Assembly (NCBI GenBank): GCA_934754515.1
Contig: CAKVIG010000006.1
Coordinates: 106,797 to 170,796 of the forward strand
Length of the DNA stretch: 64,000 nt
Source of the DNA: an uncultured Candidatus Melainabacteria bacterium
GTDB taxonomy: Bacteria; Cyanobacteriota; Vampirovibrionia; Gastranaerophilales; Gastranaerophilaceae
Direction of reading: 5' to 3'
Each line of letters starts with the position of its first letter. Positions within the stretch are counted from its first letter, which is position 1. This document shows positions 15,420 to 24,876 of this stretch, one piece after another. The position numbers and the translations under genes were made by a program. Under the pieces are notes generated by a model. It was not told the DNA's origin and ran no database searches. It saw only the letters and a program-made list of their open reading frames with translations.

Positions 15420-16640
15420 TTAAACCAATTTAGCAAACTTTCTCTTACCGGCCTGCAAAACAACATCCATTTGAGGCTTAACAACAAATCCCATATCAGA
15501 GATTTTTTCACCGTCAATTTTCACACCGCCGCCTTGGATTAAACGTTTAGCTTCACCTTTTGATTGAACAAAAGATAATTCAACCAACAAATCCAAAATG
15601 CTTTTTTCTGCTTCGATTTTAACACTTTCGATATCATCAGGAATACCTTTATTGGATACAACATTGATGAAATCTTCTTGAGCCTTATCTGCGCCTTCTT
15701 TTCCGTGATATTCTTCTGTAATCATGTGCGCTAAAGCCATTTTGATATCACGAGGATTGATTGAATAAGATGCAATTTCTTCATCCATTTTTTCTAATTC
15801 AGCTTGTGGAACATCTGTTAGCAATGAATAGTAACGGGTAATTAACGTGTCAGGAATGCTCATCAATTTACCGAACATATCTTTTGCGCTATCTGTAAGT
15901 GAAATACAGTGTTCAGGATAAGTTTTTGACATCTTCACAACACCGTCTGTACCTTCAAGAAGTGGTAACATCATTACTAATTGAGGATATTTTTTGCCGT
16001 AAGCTGCCTGAATATCACGACCTAAAAGAGTATTGAATCTTTGGTCTGTACCACCTAATTCTATATCAGCATCAATTGCAACTGAATCATAAGCTTGCAT
16101 TAAAGGATAGAAGAATTCGTGGATAGCAATTGGCTTACCTTCTGCATATCTTTTAGCAAAATCATCTCTTGTCATCATTTGAGCAACAGTAACCTTGCCC
16201 GCAAGTTGTAACATTTCGGTAAATGTTAATTTGTGAAGCCAATCAGCGTTATTCACAACTTCTGCTTGAGAAATATCAATAACTTTTGACATTTGCGCAA
16301 AATAAGTTTTCGCATTTTCTTCAACCTGTTCTTTTGTTAAAGCAGGTCTTGTTTCAGATTTACCAGACGGGTCACCAATCATAGCAGTAGCACCACCAAC
16401 AAGAAGAACAATTTTGTGTCCCAATTTTTGGAACTCTTTTAACTTTCTCATAACAACAGTGTGGCCTAAGTGCAAGTCAGGTCTTGTCGGATCCATACCC
16501 AATTTAATTCTTAACGGAGTATTTGTGTCAGCTGCGTGCTGAAGTTTTACAGCCAATTCTTCTATACCACCCGGAAGCACTTCTGCGTTTCTTGTTAATT
16601 GTTTTGCTTGTTCAATAAATTCTTGTCTAATATCTACCAT
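15420..16640 (-). CDS. tyrS: Tyrosyl-tRNA synthetase
   Basis: This class I synthetase charges tRNA-Tyr. The 406-residue protein has the HIGH-like motif DLHLGH, GGATAMIGDPSGKSE, the Tyr-binding region ELGGTDQRFN and the KMSKS-like VVKMSKTYP. An S4 RNA-binding domain follows (SKGEAKRLIQGGGVKIDG). The KMSK form places it in the TyrZ-like subgroup. SD AGGGGA lies upstream of the ATG at 16640. No T-box leader is visible upstream. Confidence 0.96.
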   Translation of the reverse strand: MVDIRQEFIEQAKQLTRNAEVLPGGIEELAVKLQHAADTNTPLRIKLGMDPTRPDLHLGHTVVMRKLKEFQKLGHKIVLLVGGATAMIGDPSGKSETRPALTKEQVEENAKTYFAQMSKVIDISQAEVVNNADWLHKLTFTEMLQLAGKVTVAQMMTRDDFAKRYAEGKPIAIHEFFYPLMQAYDSVAIDADIELGGTDQRFNTLLGRDIQAAYGKKYPQLVMMLPLLEGTDGVVKMSKTYPEHCISLTDSAKDMFGKLMSIPDTLITRYYSLLTDVPQAELEKMDEEIASYSINPRDIKMALAHMITEEYHGKEGADKAQEDFINVVSNKGIPDDIESVKIEAEKSILDLLVELSFVQSKGEAKRLIQGGGVKIDGEKISDMGFVVKPQMDVVLQAGKRKFAKLV

Positions 16641-16707
16641 AATAAATTCCCCTTATTTTTGTTATCCTTAATTTAAGAATACCAAAAATAAAGGGAAGCG
16701 TAAACTA

Positions 16708-16739
16708 TAAAAAAAGTGGGACATTTTTTGCCCCACTTA
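16708..16739 (-). terminator. Rho-independent terminator after the NTF2-like gene
   Basis: The stem AGTGGG/CCCACT (16715-16720 with 16732-16737) has an 11-base loop, and on the minus strand it is followed by a run of seven T. It begins within 5 bases of the stop codon at 16742 and separates that gene from tyrS. Confidence 0.8.
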
Positions 16740-16741
16740 TT

Positions 16742-17215
16742 CTAATTTTTTGCATATTTTAAAAATGTTTGAACTTTTGTTTGCATCATTTCTTCAACAA
16801 TGATAAATTTTCCGTTCGCCTGTTTTTGAACAACCATATATGTTTTTAATTTGTAGCTTTCGCCTGACGGTTGTCTTAGAGATGAAACTTTATACTTATT
16901 GTTGCCAAGAGGCGTTACTGTTACATTAGAATAACTGTTTGTATAATGTCTTAGTTTAGCTCCTGCTTGACCCAATTTCATTTGTTTAATATAAGTTGCA
17001 GTATCAGTTTCTACATTTTGAGTTGTTCCATCAGGTTTCACAACTTGTCTGATAATTTTTGCATTCGGAGAATACATTTCAGGAACTGTCGGACTATAAG
17101 TATTTGCCGCTTTTATATAACCGTTAAAAAAGTTTAAAGCACCTTGTCTATCGTCTGCAAATACAGACAAACTCATCATTAATAATGCTAGTGTTGTTAA
17201 TAATATTTTTTTCAT
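16742..17215 (-). CDS. Secreted NTF2-like (SnoaL-fold) protein
   Basis: The 157-residue protein begins with a clear Sec signal peptide (MKKILLTTLALLMMSLSVFA, cleavage near residue 20). The mature part has the pattern of an NTF2/SnoaL cone fold: a helix with ALNFFNGYIKAAN and a central MYSPNAKIIRQV strand, then alternating strands ending in MVVQKQANGKFIIVEEMM. Such domains bind small ligands or act as stabilising modules. No catalytic residues can be assigned. It has its own terminator. Fold assignment is by pattern only. Confidence 0.65.
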   Translation of the reverse strand: MKKILLTTLALLMMSLSVFADDRQGALNFFNGYIKAANTYSPTVPEMYSPNAKIIRQVVKPDGTTQNVETDTATYIKQMKLGQAGAKLRHYTNSYSNVTVTPLGNNKYKVSSLRQPSGESYKLKTYMVVQKQANGKFIIVEEMMQTKVQTFLKYAKN

Positions 17216-17271
17216 GATAACCTCTCCATTTATATAACGATAGTGGAAGTGTAATTGTTCATTTTGGGAAA

Positions 17272-17364
17272 GTCGTTAGGTCTTTGGGTCGTTAAGACGT
17301 TAAGTTCATTTAAGCTATTATTTAATACGAACTTAACGACTTAAAGTCTTAACGACTTAACGAC
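17272..17364. repeat. Palindromic element with 8-bp iterated arms (copy 2)
   Basis: Left arm GTCGTTAG, GTCTTTGG, GTCGTTAA, GACGTTAA, GTTC (17272-17307). Right arm GAAC, TTAACGAC, TTAAAGTC, TTAACGAC, TTAACGAC (17329-17364). The centre is only 21 bases. It ends 6 bases from the lysC stop codon. Confidence 0.9.
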
Positions 17365-17370
17365 GTCCAA

Positions 17371-18639
17371 TCATTCTAAATCCGGCAAGTCACCCTTCAC
17401 TTCCGCGATTTCATCACAATCAAGATGGAATACTTTGTGAAGTCCGACTACTGCTTTTTTAGCTTCGTCTTCTGCAACAATACAGCTGATTTTTATTTCA
17501 CTTGTTGATATCATCTTAATATTTATACCCAAATCAGCCAATGTTTTAAACATCGTAGCAGCTATACCGGGACGATCAATCATGCCGGCACCAACAATTG
17601 AAACCTTTGCAATCTTATCATCAACAAAAACATTACTGAAATCTAACTGAGATTTAACTTTTTCTACGATAGCCAATGTTTTGTCTAAATCTCCTTTATC
17701 AATAGTGAATGCGATGTCATTCGTATTAAGAGCTTTTCTTGCATAAGATTGGATAATCATATCAACTGAAATATTTTCTTTTGCTAAGCCGTTAAATAAA
17801 ACAGCTGCAGTTCCGGGATTATCTTTTACGTCACAAACAACAACTCTAAGTTGTGATAAATCTGATGCCACGCCTGTTACAGGTTTATGTAATTCCATTT
17901 CGTCAACTCCTAATATTAAAGTTCCTAAATTATCCAATTTGAATGTGCTTCTAACTCTTAAAGGCACACTATATTGTTTTGCAGTTTCTACAGCTCTCGG
18001 GTGAAGAACATTTGCACCTACCCTTGCTAATTCCAACATTTCTTCATAAGATATTTCATCCAATCTTGAAGCTGTCGGAACAATTCTAGGGTCAGTTGTA
18101 TAAACCCCTTCAACGTCCGTATAAATGTCACATCTTTTAGCTTCCAATGCACCTGCCAAAGCAACAGCCGAAGTATCTGAACCGCCACGACCCAAAGTTG
18201 TGATTTCCAAATCATCGGTTACACCTTGGAATCCTGCAACAACTACAACTTCACCTTTAGCTAAATGTGCTTTGATTTTATCAGTTTTTATATTAATAAT
18301 TCTTGCCTTAGAATGCACTTTTTCTGTCATAATTCCAACTTGAATCGCATTCATGCTGACAGCAGGACAACCTTGCGCCTGTAGTGCCATAGCTAAAAGA
18401 GCAATTGAAACACCTTCACCTGTAGAAAGAAGCATGTCCATTTCTCTGGATGACGGATTTTCAGAAATTTCTTTTGCCATTTTTACAAGATAATCAGTCG
18501 TATGTCCCATAGCTGAAACAACTACAACTATGTCATGACCTAACTCTTTTTCTTTAATAATAGCTTTCGCTACGTTTTTGATTTTATCGGTATCTGCAAC
18601 AGATGTGCCACCGAATTTTTGTACAATAATATCTTTCAT
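17371..18639 (-). CDS. lysC: Aspartate kinase
   Basis: This enzyme phosphorylates aspartate, entering lysine, threonine and methionine synthesis. The 422-residue product has the kinase start IVQKFGGTSVAD, the aspartate-binding LLSTGEGVSIALLA, the ATP-binding TTLGRGGSDTSAVALA, and two C-terminal ACT domains (about 265-340 and 345-415) that usually give feedback inhibition. I choose the ATG at 18639: AGGTG lies about 7 bases upstream and it gives the usual MKDIIVQKFGG start. A GTG three codons earlier is less likely. Confidence 0.96.
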   Translation of the reverse strand: MKDIIVQKFGGTSVADTDKIKNVAKAIIKEKELGHDIVVVVSAMGHTTDYLVKMAKEISENPSSREMDMLLSTGEGVSIALLAMALQAQGCPAVSMNAIQVGIMTEKVHSKARIINIKTDKIKAHLAKGEVVVVAGFQGVTDDLEITTLGRGGSDTSAVALAGALEAKRCDIYTDVEGVYTTDPRIVPTASRLDEISYEEMLELARVGANVLHPRAVETAKQYSVPLRVRSTFKLDNLGTLILGVDEMELHKPVTGVASDLSQLRVVVCDVKDNPGTAAVLFNGLAKENISVDMIIQSYARKALNTNDIAFTIDKGDLDKTLAIVEKVKSQLDFSNVFVDDKIAKVSIVGAGMIDRPGIAATMFKTLADLGINIKMISTSEIKISCIVAEDEAKKAVVGLHKVFHLDCDEIAEVKGDLPDLE

Positions 18640-18668
18640 TATTCGCACCTAACAATATGTTCTTATAT

Positions 18669-18697
18669 ATTATATATACAAATAAATCGTTTGACAA
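18669..18697 (-). promoter_or_regulatory. lysC promoter, TTGTCA-N17-TATAAT
   Basis: On the minus strand, -35 TTGTCA (18692-18697) and -10 TATAAT (18669-18674) have 17-base spacing. Transcription would begin near 18662, leaving a leader of only about 22 bases, too short for a lysine riboswitch. Confidence 0.7.
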
Positions 18698-18891
18698 TGA
18701 TTTTCTTAAATCATTGAATTCTAGCAAAAAACTTGTCACTAAAGCAATCTCAAAGATTTTTCTTTTCAATTTATTAACTTTTGTAAAAAAGTGTTAAGTT
18801 TTTCCTGTCCAAATAGCAAATAAATTTTTTAGAGTTTTTTGAGCAGATACAAGAGTTATGTAAAACAGTTACGAAAAGGAGCATAAAACGT

Positions 18892-21096
18892 ATGAACATT
18901 AACGCAAACGAACTTTTGTTATTAAACAAGAAAGTCAGATTTGGTGAAGAAGCAGGAAAACCGGCTCAACCACAAATCATTGAACAACCAACAACACAAG
19001 AAACAAACCCACAAGCCGGCATGAACGCTCTAATGTTCCAAGGTTTGAACAACGTAGTTAGCAACCCTCAATTAGCAACTAATCTTAGTGTTATGAGAGA
19101 AGAAGTTGCTGAAGAAGGACAAACTGCTGCAAACAATACACAAGATGAAGCAGCTCCATTAAAAACAAATGTTGCATTCCAAGGTAAAGCATCAAGATTT
19201 AAAAATGTTGCAATGGGTGCATTAATGGCTTTGATGTCATTAGGTGCAGCTTCAACATTGCAATCTTGCCAACCTGATGTAAATGTTTCTCAATCTGTTG
19301 ATATTGATATGACTGCAATCACTGAAATGATTGCACAAATGCAAGCTCTTATGCAACAAATGAAAGAACAACAAGAAATCACAAATTCTCAATTGCAAAC
19401 AATGAATGCTTATTTACTTCAATTGATGCAAGAAGTTCAAAACGGCAATATTAACCAAGAACAATTCTATCAAAAGATGTATGCATATATGATTCAAAAT
19501 GAAACAAACCAAGAAATCATTATTCAACAATTAGTAAATAACGGTAAATCACAAGAAGATGCAAACAAACTTATCAAAGATTTGATTGCTAAAGTAGATG
19601 CAGGTATTATTTCTGCTCAACAAGCAATGGAAACAATCCAAAACTTGCTAGGCGATATCAAAGGTCTTCTTGGTCAAGTTATTTCATCACTTACTAAGGC
19701 TGAAAATGATAGAGCTGAATTGATTGAATTAGCTAAACAAGGTAATGCTAGTCTATCAACTCTTATTAATAAAGCTAATACATTCATTGAAAGCAGTAAC
19801 GCTGCTAATACAAAATTAGATGGCATTAAAGATGCTATTGAAAAAGCAAACATGGATAGCAACGCAAACTTTGCAACAGTTGTTAAGACATTAAATATGA
19901 ACAAAGACCAATTAATCGGCGTTATGATGAAACTTGGCTACACTCAAGCTCAAATCCAAAAAATGACAGCAGCTCAAATTCTTGCAGCTATTAAAGAAAA
20001 TACTCAAGTAACAAAAGATAACAATGCTGCACTAAATGAAATCTTAGCAGAAGTTAAATCAGGTAAATTATCAGCTGAAGAAGCTTCTAAGAAAATTATT
20101 GAATTGTTAGAACAAATTCAAAAATCTCTTGATGAAGTAATCGTAAGCATTAAAGACCACTACCATAACGATGCTAACGTAACAATCTACTTACAAAAAA
20201 TTCAAACATTACTTGAAAAGAATAACGATAAAACTGATTCTACAAATGAAATCTTGAATAAATTGTACAATTTGGTAGAAGGTCAAGGTACTAAGGCTGA
20301 CGCAATGGGTAAAGAAATTCTTAACTACATCGCTGCAGTTGGTTTCGAAATGAATAGAAACTTTGGCAAGTTAATTGAAGAAGTTCAAACAGGCAATGGT
20401 AAACTTGATTACATGACTGAATTGATGGTGGCATTAAATAAACAAGTTAAACAAAACGGCGAAGATGGTAAGAAACTTGGTAACGATATCCTTAACTACT
20501 TAGGTGGCATCGGATTTGAAATGAACAGAAACTTCACAGCTATTCTAGATGCTATCAACACTGGCAACAAGGGTACAGGTGAAATCAAATCATTACTTGA
20601 AAAAGTTCTTGAAAAACAAGACCAAAATATGAACAAGATTGATACAAATTGCAAAGCTATCATCGAAGCAATGGGTAACATCAAGGTTAACGGCGGTAAA
20701 GTTGATCTTTCAAGCTTAGAAAAAATGATGGCAGAACTTCTTGCTCAATCTAAGAAAAACGGTAACATCTTGTCTGACATCAATGGTAAAGCTGATGTTC
20801 TTAACGGTACAACTAAGGCTATCTTAGACAACTTAGAAAAAGAAGCAGGTAAAAATGACGTTAGATACACTAACATCGAAAACTTGTTGAAGGCTCTAGC
20901 TAACAAAGCTAACGGCAAAGATGATAAAGACTTGTTAGACAGATTAGACCAAATCTTGGCTAAGTTGGATGAAATCAAGGATGCTATCAAAAACCACAAA
21001 GTAACAGTTGATGTAACAGGTAAAGTTGAATGTAAATGCAACTGCGGTCAAAACCACGAAGGTATCTTAGATGATATCAATAACATTCTTAAATAA
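18892..21096 (+). CDS. Large coiled-coil protein with an internal lipobox-like segment
   Basis: I cannot name this 734-residue protein. Residues 1-100 are polar and contain VRFGEE (15-20) and NVAFQGKA (93-100). A hydrophobic stretch at about 104-122 then ends in a lipobox-like STLQSC with Cys126. From 130 on it is Gln/Asn/Lys-rich, strongly helical and predicted coiled coil. An internal duplication is visible: the block ILNYIAAVGFEMNRNF (about 475-490) recurs as ILNYLGGIGFEMNRNF. The end carries a CKCNC cluster. SD AAGGAG lies about 8 bases before the ATG. It may be a surface lipoprotein whose signal is preceded by a long N-terminal segment (inference). A strong terminator separates it from the convergent neighbour. 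Confidence 0.85.
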   Translation: MNINANELLLLNKKVRFGEEAGKPAQPQIIEQPTTQETNPQAGMNALMFQGLNNVVSNPQLATNLSVMREEVAEEGQTAANNTQDEAAPLKTNVAFQGKASRFKNVAMGALMALMSLGAASTLQSCQPDVNVSQSVDIDMTAITEMIAQMQALMQQMKEQQEITNSQLQTMNAYLLQLMQEVQNGNINQEQFYQKMYAYMIQNETNQEIIIQQLVNNGKSQEDANKLIKDLIAKVDAGIISAQQAMETIQNLLGDIKGLLGQVISSLTKAENDRAELIELAKQGNASLSTLINKANTFIESSNAANTKLDGIKDAIEKANMDSNANFATVVKTLNMNKDQLIGVMMKLGYTQAQIQKMTAAQILAAIKENTQVTKDNNAALNEILAEVKSGKLSAEEASKKIIELLEQIQKSLDEVIVSIKDHYHNDANVTIYLQKIQTLLEKNNDKTDSTNEILNKLYNLVEGQGTKADAMGKEILNYIAAVGFEMNRNFGKLIEEVQTGNGKLDYMTELMVALNKQVKQNGEDGKKLGNDILNYLGGIGFEMNRNFTAILDAINTGNKGTGEIKSLLEKVLEKQDQNMNKIDTNCKAIIEAMGNIKVNGGKVDLSSLEKMMAELLAQSKKNGNILSDINGKADVLNGTTKAILDNLEKEAGKNDVRYTNIENLLKALANKANGKDDKDLLDRLDQILAKLDEIKDAIKNHKVTVDVTGKVECKCNCGQNHEGILDDINNILK

Positions 21097-21116
21097 TAAA
21101 TTTTAAGATAATAATT

Positions 21117-21155
21117 AAAAGGTGGCGAGTTCAATTGAACTCGCCACCTTTTTTT
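21117..21155. terminator. Bidirectional rho-independent terminator
   Basis: A perfect 14-bp palindrome (21121-21148) is flanked by AAAA on the left and seven T on the right. It lies between two convergent genes and mainly serves the plus-strand coiled-coil gene. Confidence 0.9.
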
Positions 21156-21181
21156 AACAACCATAGAAATTATTATTTATA

Positions 21182-23659
21182 TTATTTTGTAGCTTTTTTC
21201 AAGTTTTCTCTTGCTTCTGCTTCTGTATTACCATAAGCTGTTCTGTTTTTACAATCTTGAGCTGTCCAAGTTGTTTCTTTTGAATCTCTACCAACTGATT
21301 GGATTCTAGCACCTTTGCCTCTTCTGCTATAATTGATTTTTACTCTTTTTACAGTTGCATCTTTGTTGATATCACAGTCACCGATTTTTGCAGGTAACTT
21401 CATTGTTCTAGGAAGATCGCCACCTTTTAACAATGCTTGGTAAGTAGCTCTGTCAAGTTTACCATTTTCATCAGTTGCTAATGCTGTTTTCAAAGCTCTG
21501 ATTGCACCGCTCAATCCTTTTTCTTGAACTAAGCAAGGATAGTAAGCTTTAACAATTCCGCCCCAAGTATCGCCGCCTTTTCTTGTGTGAACAACAGTTT
21601 TATCAACTGTATCTGCCCAAGCATCAACATCGCAAACTTCATCTGGCTTTGGTTCCGGTTTTGGTTCTGGTTTTGGAGTTGTCTTATCTTCAACCGGTTT
21701 TTGGAATTTCATCATTCTGCATTCTTCTGGATTCAATTTAGAACCTGTACCAGCCATTCTGATGATTGCTTGATGCAATTCTGAGTGCCAATTGTCACCA
21801 TATTTTTGAACATAAGCATTTACCAAAGTTTTCATTGCTTGAATTTTTTCAGGATTTTTTGTAGTATTTGCAAAGTGTTTGATGTATTCATCAGGCTTTG
21901 TGTATGTAGTGTTTTCAACTAATTCTGTTACAAATTTACCATTTTTGTCTTTGATTAGATTACCATTTTCATCTCTTTTGTAAACTTCTTTCTTAGGTTG
22001 GTAATCTGATACAGAGTAACAAGATTTTTCATCTTTAACGTTACCGAAGATAATATCAGTCATAGCGCTTGTTAAAGCTCCAAGGATAGCACCACCTGCA
22101 GCACCTTTTAGAAGGTTGCTTAATCTATCATCAATTGATACTTCTTGAAGGATTTTTACGCTAACTTTGCCACCAGTCAAGTCTGTTGTTGAATATTTAA
22201 TACCTTGGTTTTCCAATTCTTTGATTACATCTTTGGCAGCTGTTGCACTATCAAATCTTAAATTTACATTTTGAGTAACATTTAATACATCTGAAGAAAC
22301 AGCTGAACCGAATGCACCGCCTAAAGCTCCAACAATACCTTGACCAATTGCTTTTGCTAATCTTGGAGTACGGTCTACGTGTTCACGTTTGAAGTCGAAT
22401 AAGTTAACTAATACACCAATTTGGTTATCAGTAAAGTCTTCACCTGTCAAATCTTTTAAAGCAACTTTAATATTTTCAACTTCTGACATTTTTAAGTCTT
22501 TTGATTGATTTGCTTTATAATCTGCACCAATGTGATCTTTAAGAACTTGTGCCAATTCTGACAAATCATAATTTCCGTCAGCTTTTCTAACTTTTGGCAA
22601 GTATGATTTATCTAATTTATCATAGATATTGTTTGCAATTCTCTTACGAGTGAACATTTTCTTAGCAAAGTTGTATTGATTGCCCATTTCACCTAATTGT
22701 TTCTTAAGTTCTTCACCGCTTACAGAACTCAATTCTTGGATTTTATTATTTACTTTATGTTCTCTTGCAATGATTTTACGTTCTGTTTTCAAATCTTGAA
22801 TTGCATCTTTTTGGAAATCATCATCACCGGCTTGTTTACGTAATTCTCTTCTGATTCCCATTTTGCCGGTAGAAGTAGTTGCTTCCATTCTGTCAACAAC
22901 ACTTGATTTAGCATCATCTTTAGCAAATGCTTCTAATTTTTTCAAAGCTTCTTTTGTATAAGATTTTTTCTTATCAACTTTGCCTTCAACTACTTTGTAG
23001 TATTCTTCAAAGTTTTTAGCTAAACCTGCTTTATCAGAAGCTTTTTTAACATCATTATAAACATCAACTAATGCTCTGAATTCTTTATCAATTTGAGCTG
23101 CTTTTGCTTGGTCTTCAATTGAGTCTAACAAATCTTTGTGGAAGCTATCCCATTTGCCTTCAGCTTTTAATTGTTGTTTAACTTTATTATGGATTTTTTC
23201 AACATCTTCTTTAGAATTATAAGTGCCTACAGCATTTAAAACATATTCAACTTCTGCAATTTCATTAGCATATTTAGGATTTGAAAGTTTACCGTATTTT
23301 TCATCTTTCAATGCTCTAACTAGTTCTTCAGGAGAAATACCTTGTTTTACCAATTCTTTCACTGTATCTTTAACTTCAGCTCTTTCCTTTTTGCCATCTT
23401 TTTTAGATTCAACAATCGGATTTGTAGCTACCGGAGTTGCATCTACTGATTTTCTTTCAAAACCTAGAACTGCCTTGATATCATCTTGGATATAACCTGC
23501 ATCTGCATCAGTTAAACCTAAGTTAGCTCTGTCTGTAAAAATTGAAACTTCATCACCGTCAATTTTTCCATTATTATTGCCATTCTTTTCATCAACTTCT
23601 TTTGCTAATGCTAATAATTTTGAATTTGTAATTTTAGAAATGTCAAATTCTTGTGCCAT
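21182..23659 (-). CDS. Large EF-hand / LysM-like protein of unknown function
   Basis: The 825-residue protein opens with FDISKITNSKLLALAKEVD and then a calcium-loop-like DEKNGNNNGKIDGDEV (about residues 23-38), resembling a single EF-hand. A long Lys/Glu-rich helical region (90-440) follows. Two glycine-zipper hydrophobic segments come next, GQGIVGALGGAFGSAVSS and LLKGAAGGAILGALTSAM, which could insert into a membrane. Near the C-terminus (689-760), VVHTRKGGDTWGGIVKAYYP ... LPRTMKLP resembles a LysM peptidoglycan-binding module. A Pro-rich linker (PKPEPKPEPKP) precedes it. SD AAGGAG lies 7 bases from the ATG. Localisation at the cell wall or envelope is inferred; no signal peptide is visible. 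Confidence 0.8.
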   Translation of the reverse strand: MAQEFDISKITNSKLLALAKEVDEKNGNNNGKIDGDEVSIFTDRANLGLTDADAGYIQDDIKAVLGFERKSVDATPVATNPIVESKKDGKKERAEVKDTVKELVKQGISPEELVRALKDEKYGKLSNPKYANEIAEVEYVLNAVGTYNSKEDVEKIHNKVKQQLKAEGKWDSFHKDLLDSIEDQAKAAQIDKEFRALVDVYNDVKKASDKAGLAKNFEEYYKVVEGKVDKKKSYTKEALKKLEAFAKDDAKSSVVDRMEATTSTGKMGIRRELRKQAGDDDFQKDAIQDLKTERKIIAREHKVNNKIQELSSVSGEELKKQLGEMGNQYNFAKKMFTRKRIANNIYDKLDKSYLPKVRKADGNYDLSELAQVLKDHIGADYKANQSKDLKMSEVENIKVALKDLTGEDFTDNQIGVLVNLFDFKREHVDRTPRLAKAIGQGIVGALGGAFGSAVSSDVLNVTQNVNLRFDSATAAKDVIKELENQGIKYSTTDLTGGKVSVKILQEVSIDDRLSNLLKGAAGGAILGALTSAMTDIIFGNVKDEKSCYSVSDYQPKKEVYKRDENGNLIKDKNGKFVTELVENTTYTKPDEYIKHFANTTKNPEKIQAMKTLVNAYVQKYGDNWHSELHQAIIRMAGTGSKLNPEECRMMKFQKPVEDKTTPKPEPKPEPKPDEVCDVDAWADTVDKTVVHTRKGGDTWGGIVKAYYPCLVQEKGLSGAIRALKTALATDENGKLDRATYQALLKGGDLPRTMKLPAKIGDCDINKDATVKRVKINYSRRGKGARIQSVGRDSKETTWTAQDCKNRTAYGNTEAEARENLKKATK

Positions 23660-23694
23660 GATTATGCTCCTTATGCCTCGTTTTTATACTCTTG

Positions 23695-23708
23695 TATTTA
23701 TAAAGTAT
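23695..23708 (-). promoter_or_regulatory. Shared upstream motif ACTTTATAWATAY (copy at the EF-hand/LysM gene)
   Basis: On the minus strand the segment TACTTTATAAATAC lies about 35-50 bases before the ATG at 23659. The same ACTTTATA(A/T)ATA core occurs at matching distances upstream of the genes at 41667 and 49905 and on the plus strand at 38798. It could be a -10 region or regulator site. Confidence 0.4.
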
Positions 23709-23777
23709 TTTTCTCTTCAAGAATTGCGCATGGAAGGGGCATGTTGTTACAAAACTTAACAAAATTCAAAAAATGCA

Positions 23778-23819
23778 TTAAAAATACCGACATTGGAATA
23801 AAATCAAAAGTCGGCATTT
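23778..23819 (-). terminator. Rho-independent terminator of the TPR-lgt-ompH-dehydrogenase operon
   Basis: On the minus strand the stem AAATGCCGAC / GTCGGTATTT (23810-23819 with 23782-23791, one G-U pair) is followed by a T-run. It lies about 25 bases after the stop codon at 23844. Confidence 0.65.
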
Positions 23820-23843
23820 ATATACTATTATATTTATTTAAAA

Positions 23844-24875
23844 CTAAGGTTTAATCAAAAACTTAATCGCATTGCCTGCAATATGCTGCTGCATTGCGTA
23901 TTCTACTTTTTCGAGCGGAAGTTCTGCCGTAATGAGTTTTTCTACTTCTACTTCCCCTGATGCAATTAAATCAAGTGCTTGTCTAAAGTATTTTGGAGTA
24001 TGGTGGAATACGCTCATCAATCGGATGTCACCATAATGCATTTTTGTTGTGTCAAAACTTACTTTTGAACCTGATTTGCAGCCGCCAAAGAAATGAACAG
24101 TACCACCGGGGCGAACACAAGAGAACACGAGTTCCCAAATTTCAGGCATTCCTACACATTCGATTGCAACATCCAAGCCTTTTCCTTCTTCTGAAAAATC
24201 TCTAAAGATTTTTTCAGGATTAGCATACTTTTTCAAGTCCACTATATCATCTACGTGTGCAAATTCTTCTGCCAACTTCAATTTAATCGGATTACGGCCT
24301 GCTACAATTACTTTAGCACCTTTTAGTTTGCATAATCTTGCAAACATCAAACCGATAGGTCCGATACCGATTACACCGACTGTTTGACCGGGTTTAATTC
24401 CTGTTCTTTCAACACCGTGAACAACATTAGCAAGCGGTTCACAAAAAGCTGCTTTTTCAAACGGTAAACTTGGAGGTAAAACAAGCGTATTCTTTTTTAC
24501 AATTCTTTCAGGAACTACAATGTATTCAGCATACGCACCGTTTAGCAAATTCAAGTTTTCACAAAGATTGTATTCTCCGCGCTTGCAATAAAAACATTCT
24601 CCGCAAGGTGCAGAGTTTGCGCAAACAACTCTATCTCCAACTTTTACGTTTGTAACATCGGATGCTACTTTTGCAACCGTTCCTGAAAATTCATGACCGA
24701 AACCAGATGGGATTTCTTTAATCAAAACAGGGTGACCGCGACGAAATGTCTTAACGTCGGTTCCGCAAGTAAGTGCAGCTTCTATTTTAACAAGGATTTC
24801 ACCTTTTTCTAAAGGTTTTATTCTTGTTTCTTCGTATCTGATATCTTGTGGACCGTAAAAAAGAACTGCTTTCAT
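23844..24875 (-). CDS. Zinc-dependent medium-chain dehydrogenase (threonine/polyol dehydrogenase type)
   Basis: The 343-residue MDR enzyme has the catalytic zinc region LTCGTDVKTFRRGHP and GHEFSGTVAK, and the four-cysteine structural zinc loop CGECFYCKRGEYNLC. The NAD-binding motif is VIGIGPIGLMFARL, and VGMPEIWELVF lies in the dinucleotide domain. The family oxidises alcohols such as L-threonine, sorbitol or L-idonate; the substrate cannot be read from sequence. It is the last gene of a tight minus-strand operon (1-base gap from ompH), an odd partner for envelope genes. Confidence 0.88.
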   Translation of the reverse strand: MKAVLFYGPQDIRYEETRIKPLEKGEILVKIEAALTCGTDVKTFRRGHPVLIKEIPSGFGHEFSGTVAKVASDVTNVKVGDRVVCANSAPCGECFYCKRGEYNLCENLNLLNGAYAEYIVVPERIVKKNTLVLPPSLPFEKAAFCEPLANVVHGVERTGIKPGQTVGVIGIGPIGLMFARLCKLKGAKVIVAGRNPIKLKLAEEFAHVDDIVDLKKYANPEKIFRDFSEEGKGLDVAIECVGMPEIWELVFSCVRPGGTVHFFGGCKSGSKVSFDTTKMHYGDIRLMSVFHHTPKYFRQALDLIASGEVEVEKLITAELPLEKVEYAMQQHIAGNAIKFLIKP

Positions 24876-24876
24876 T

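Noticed and set aside
18640..18891. Lysine riboswitch upstream of lysC
   Set aside because: The lysC promoter leaves only about 22 bases of leader, far too short for the aptamer.
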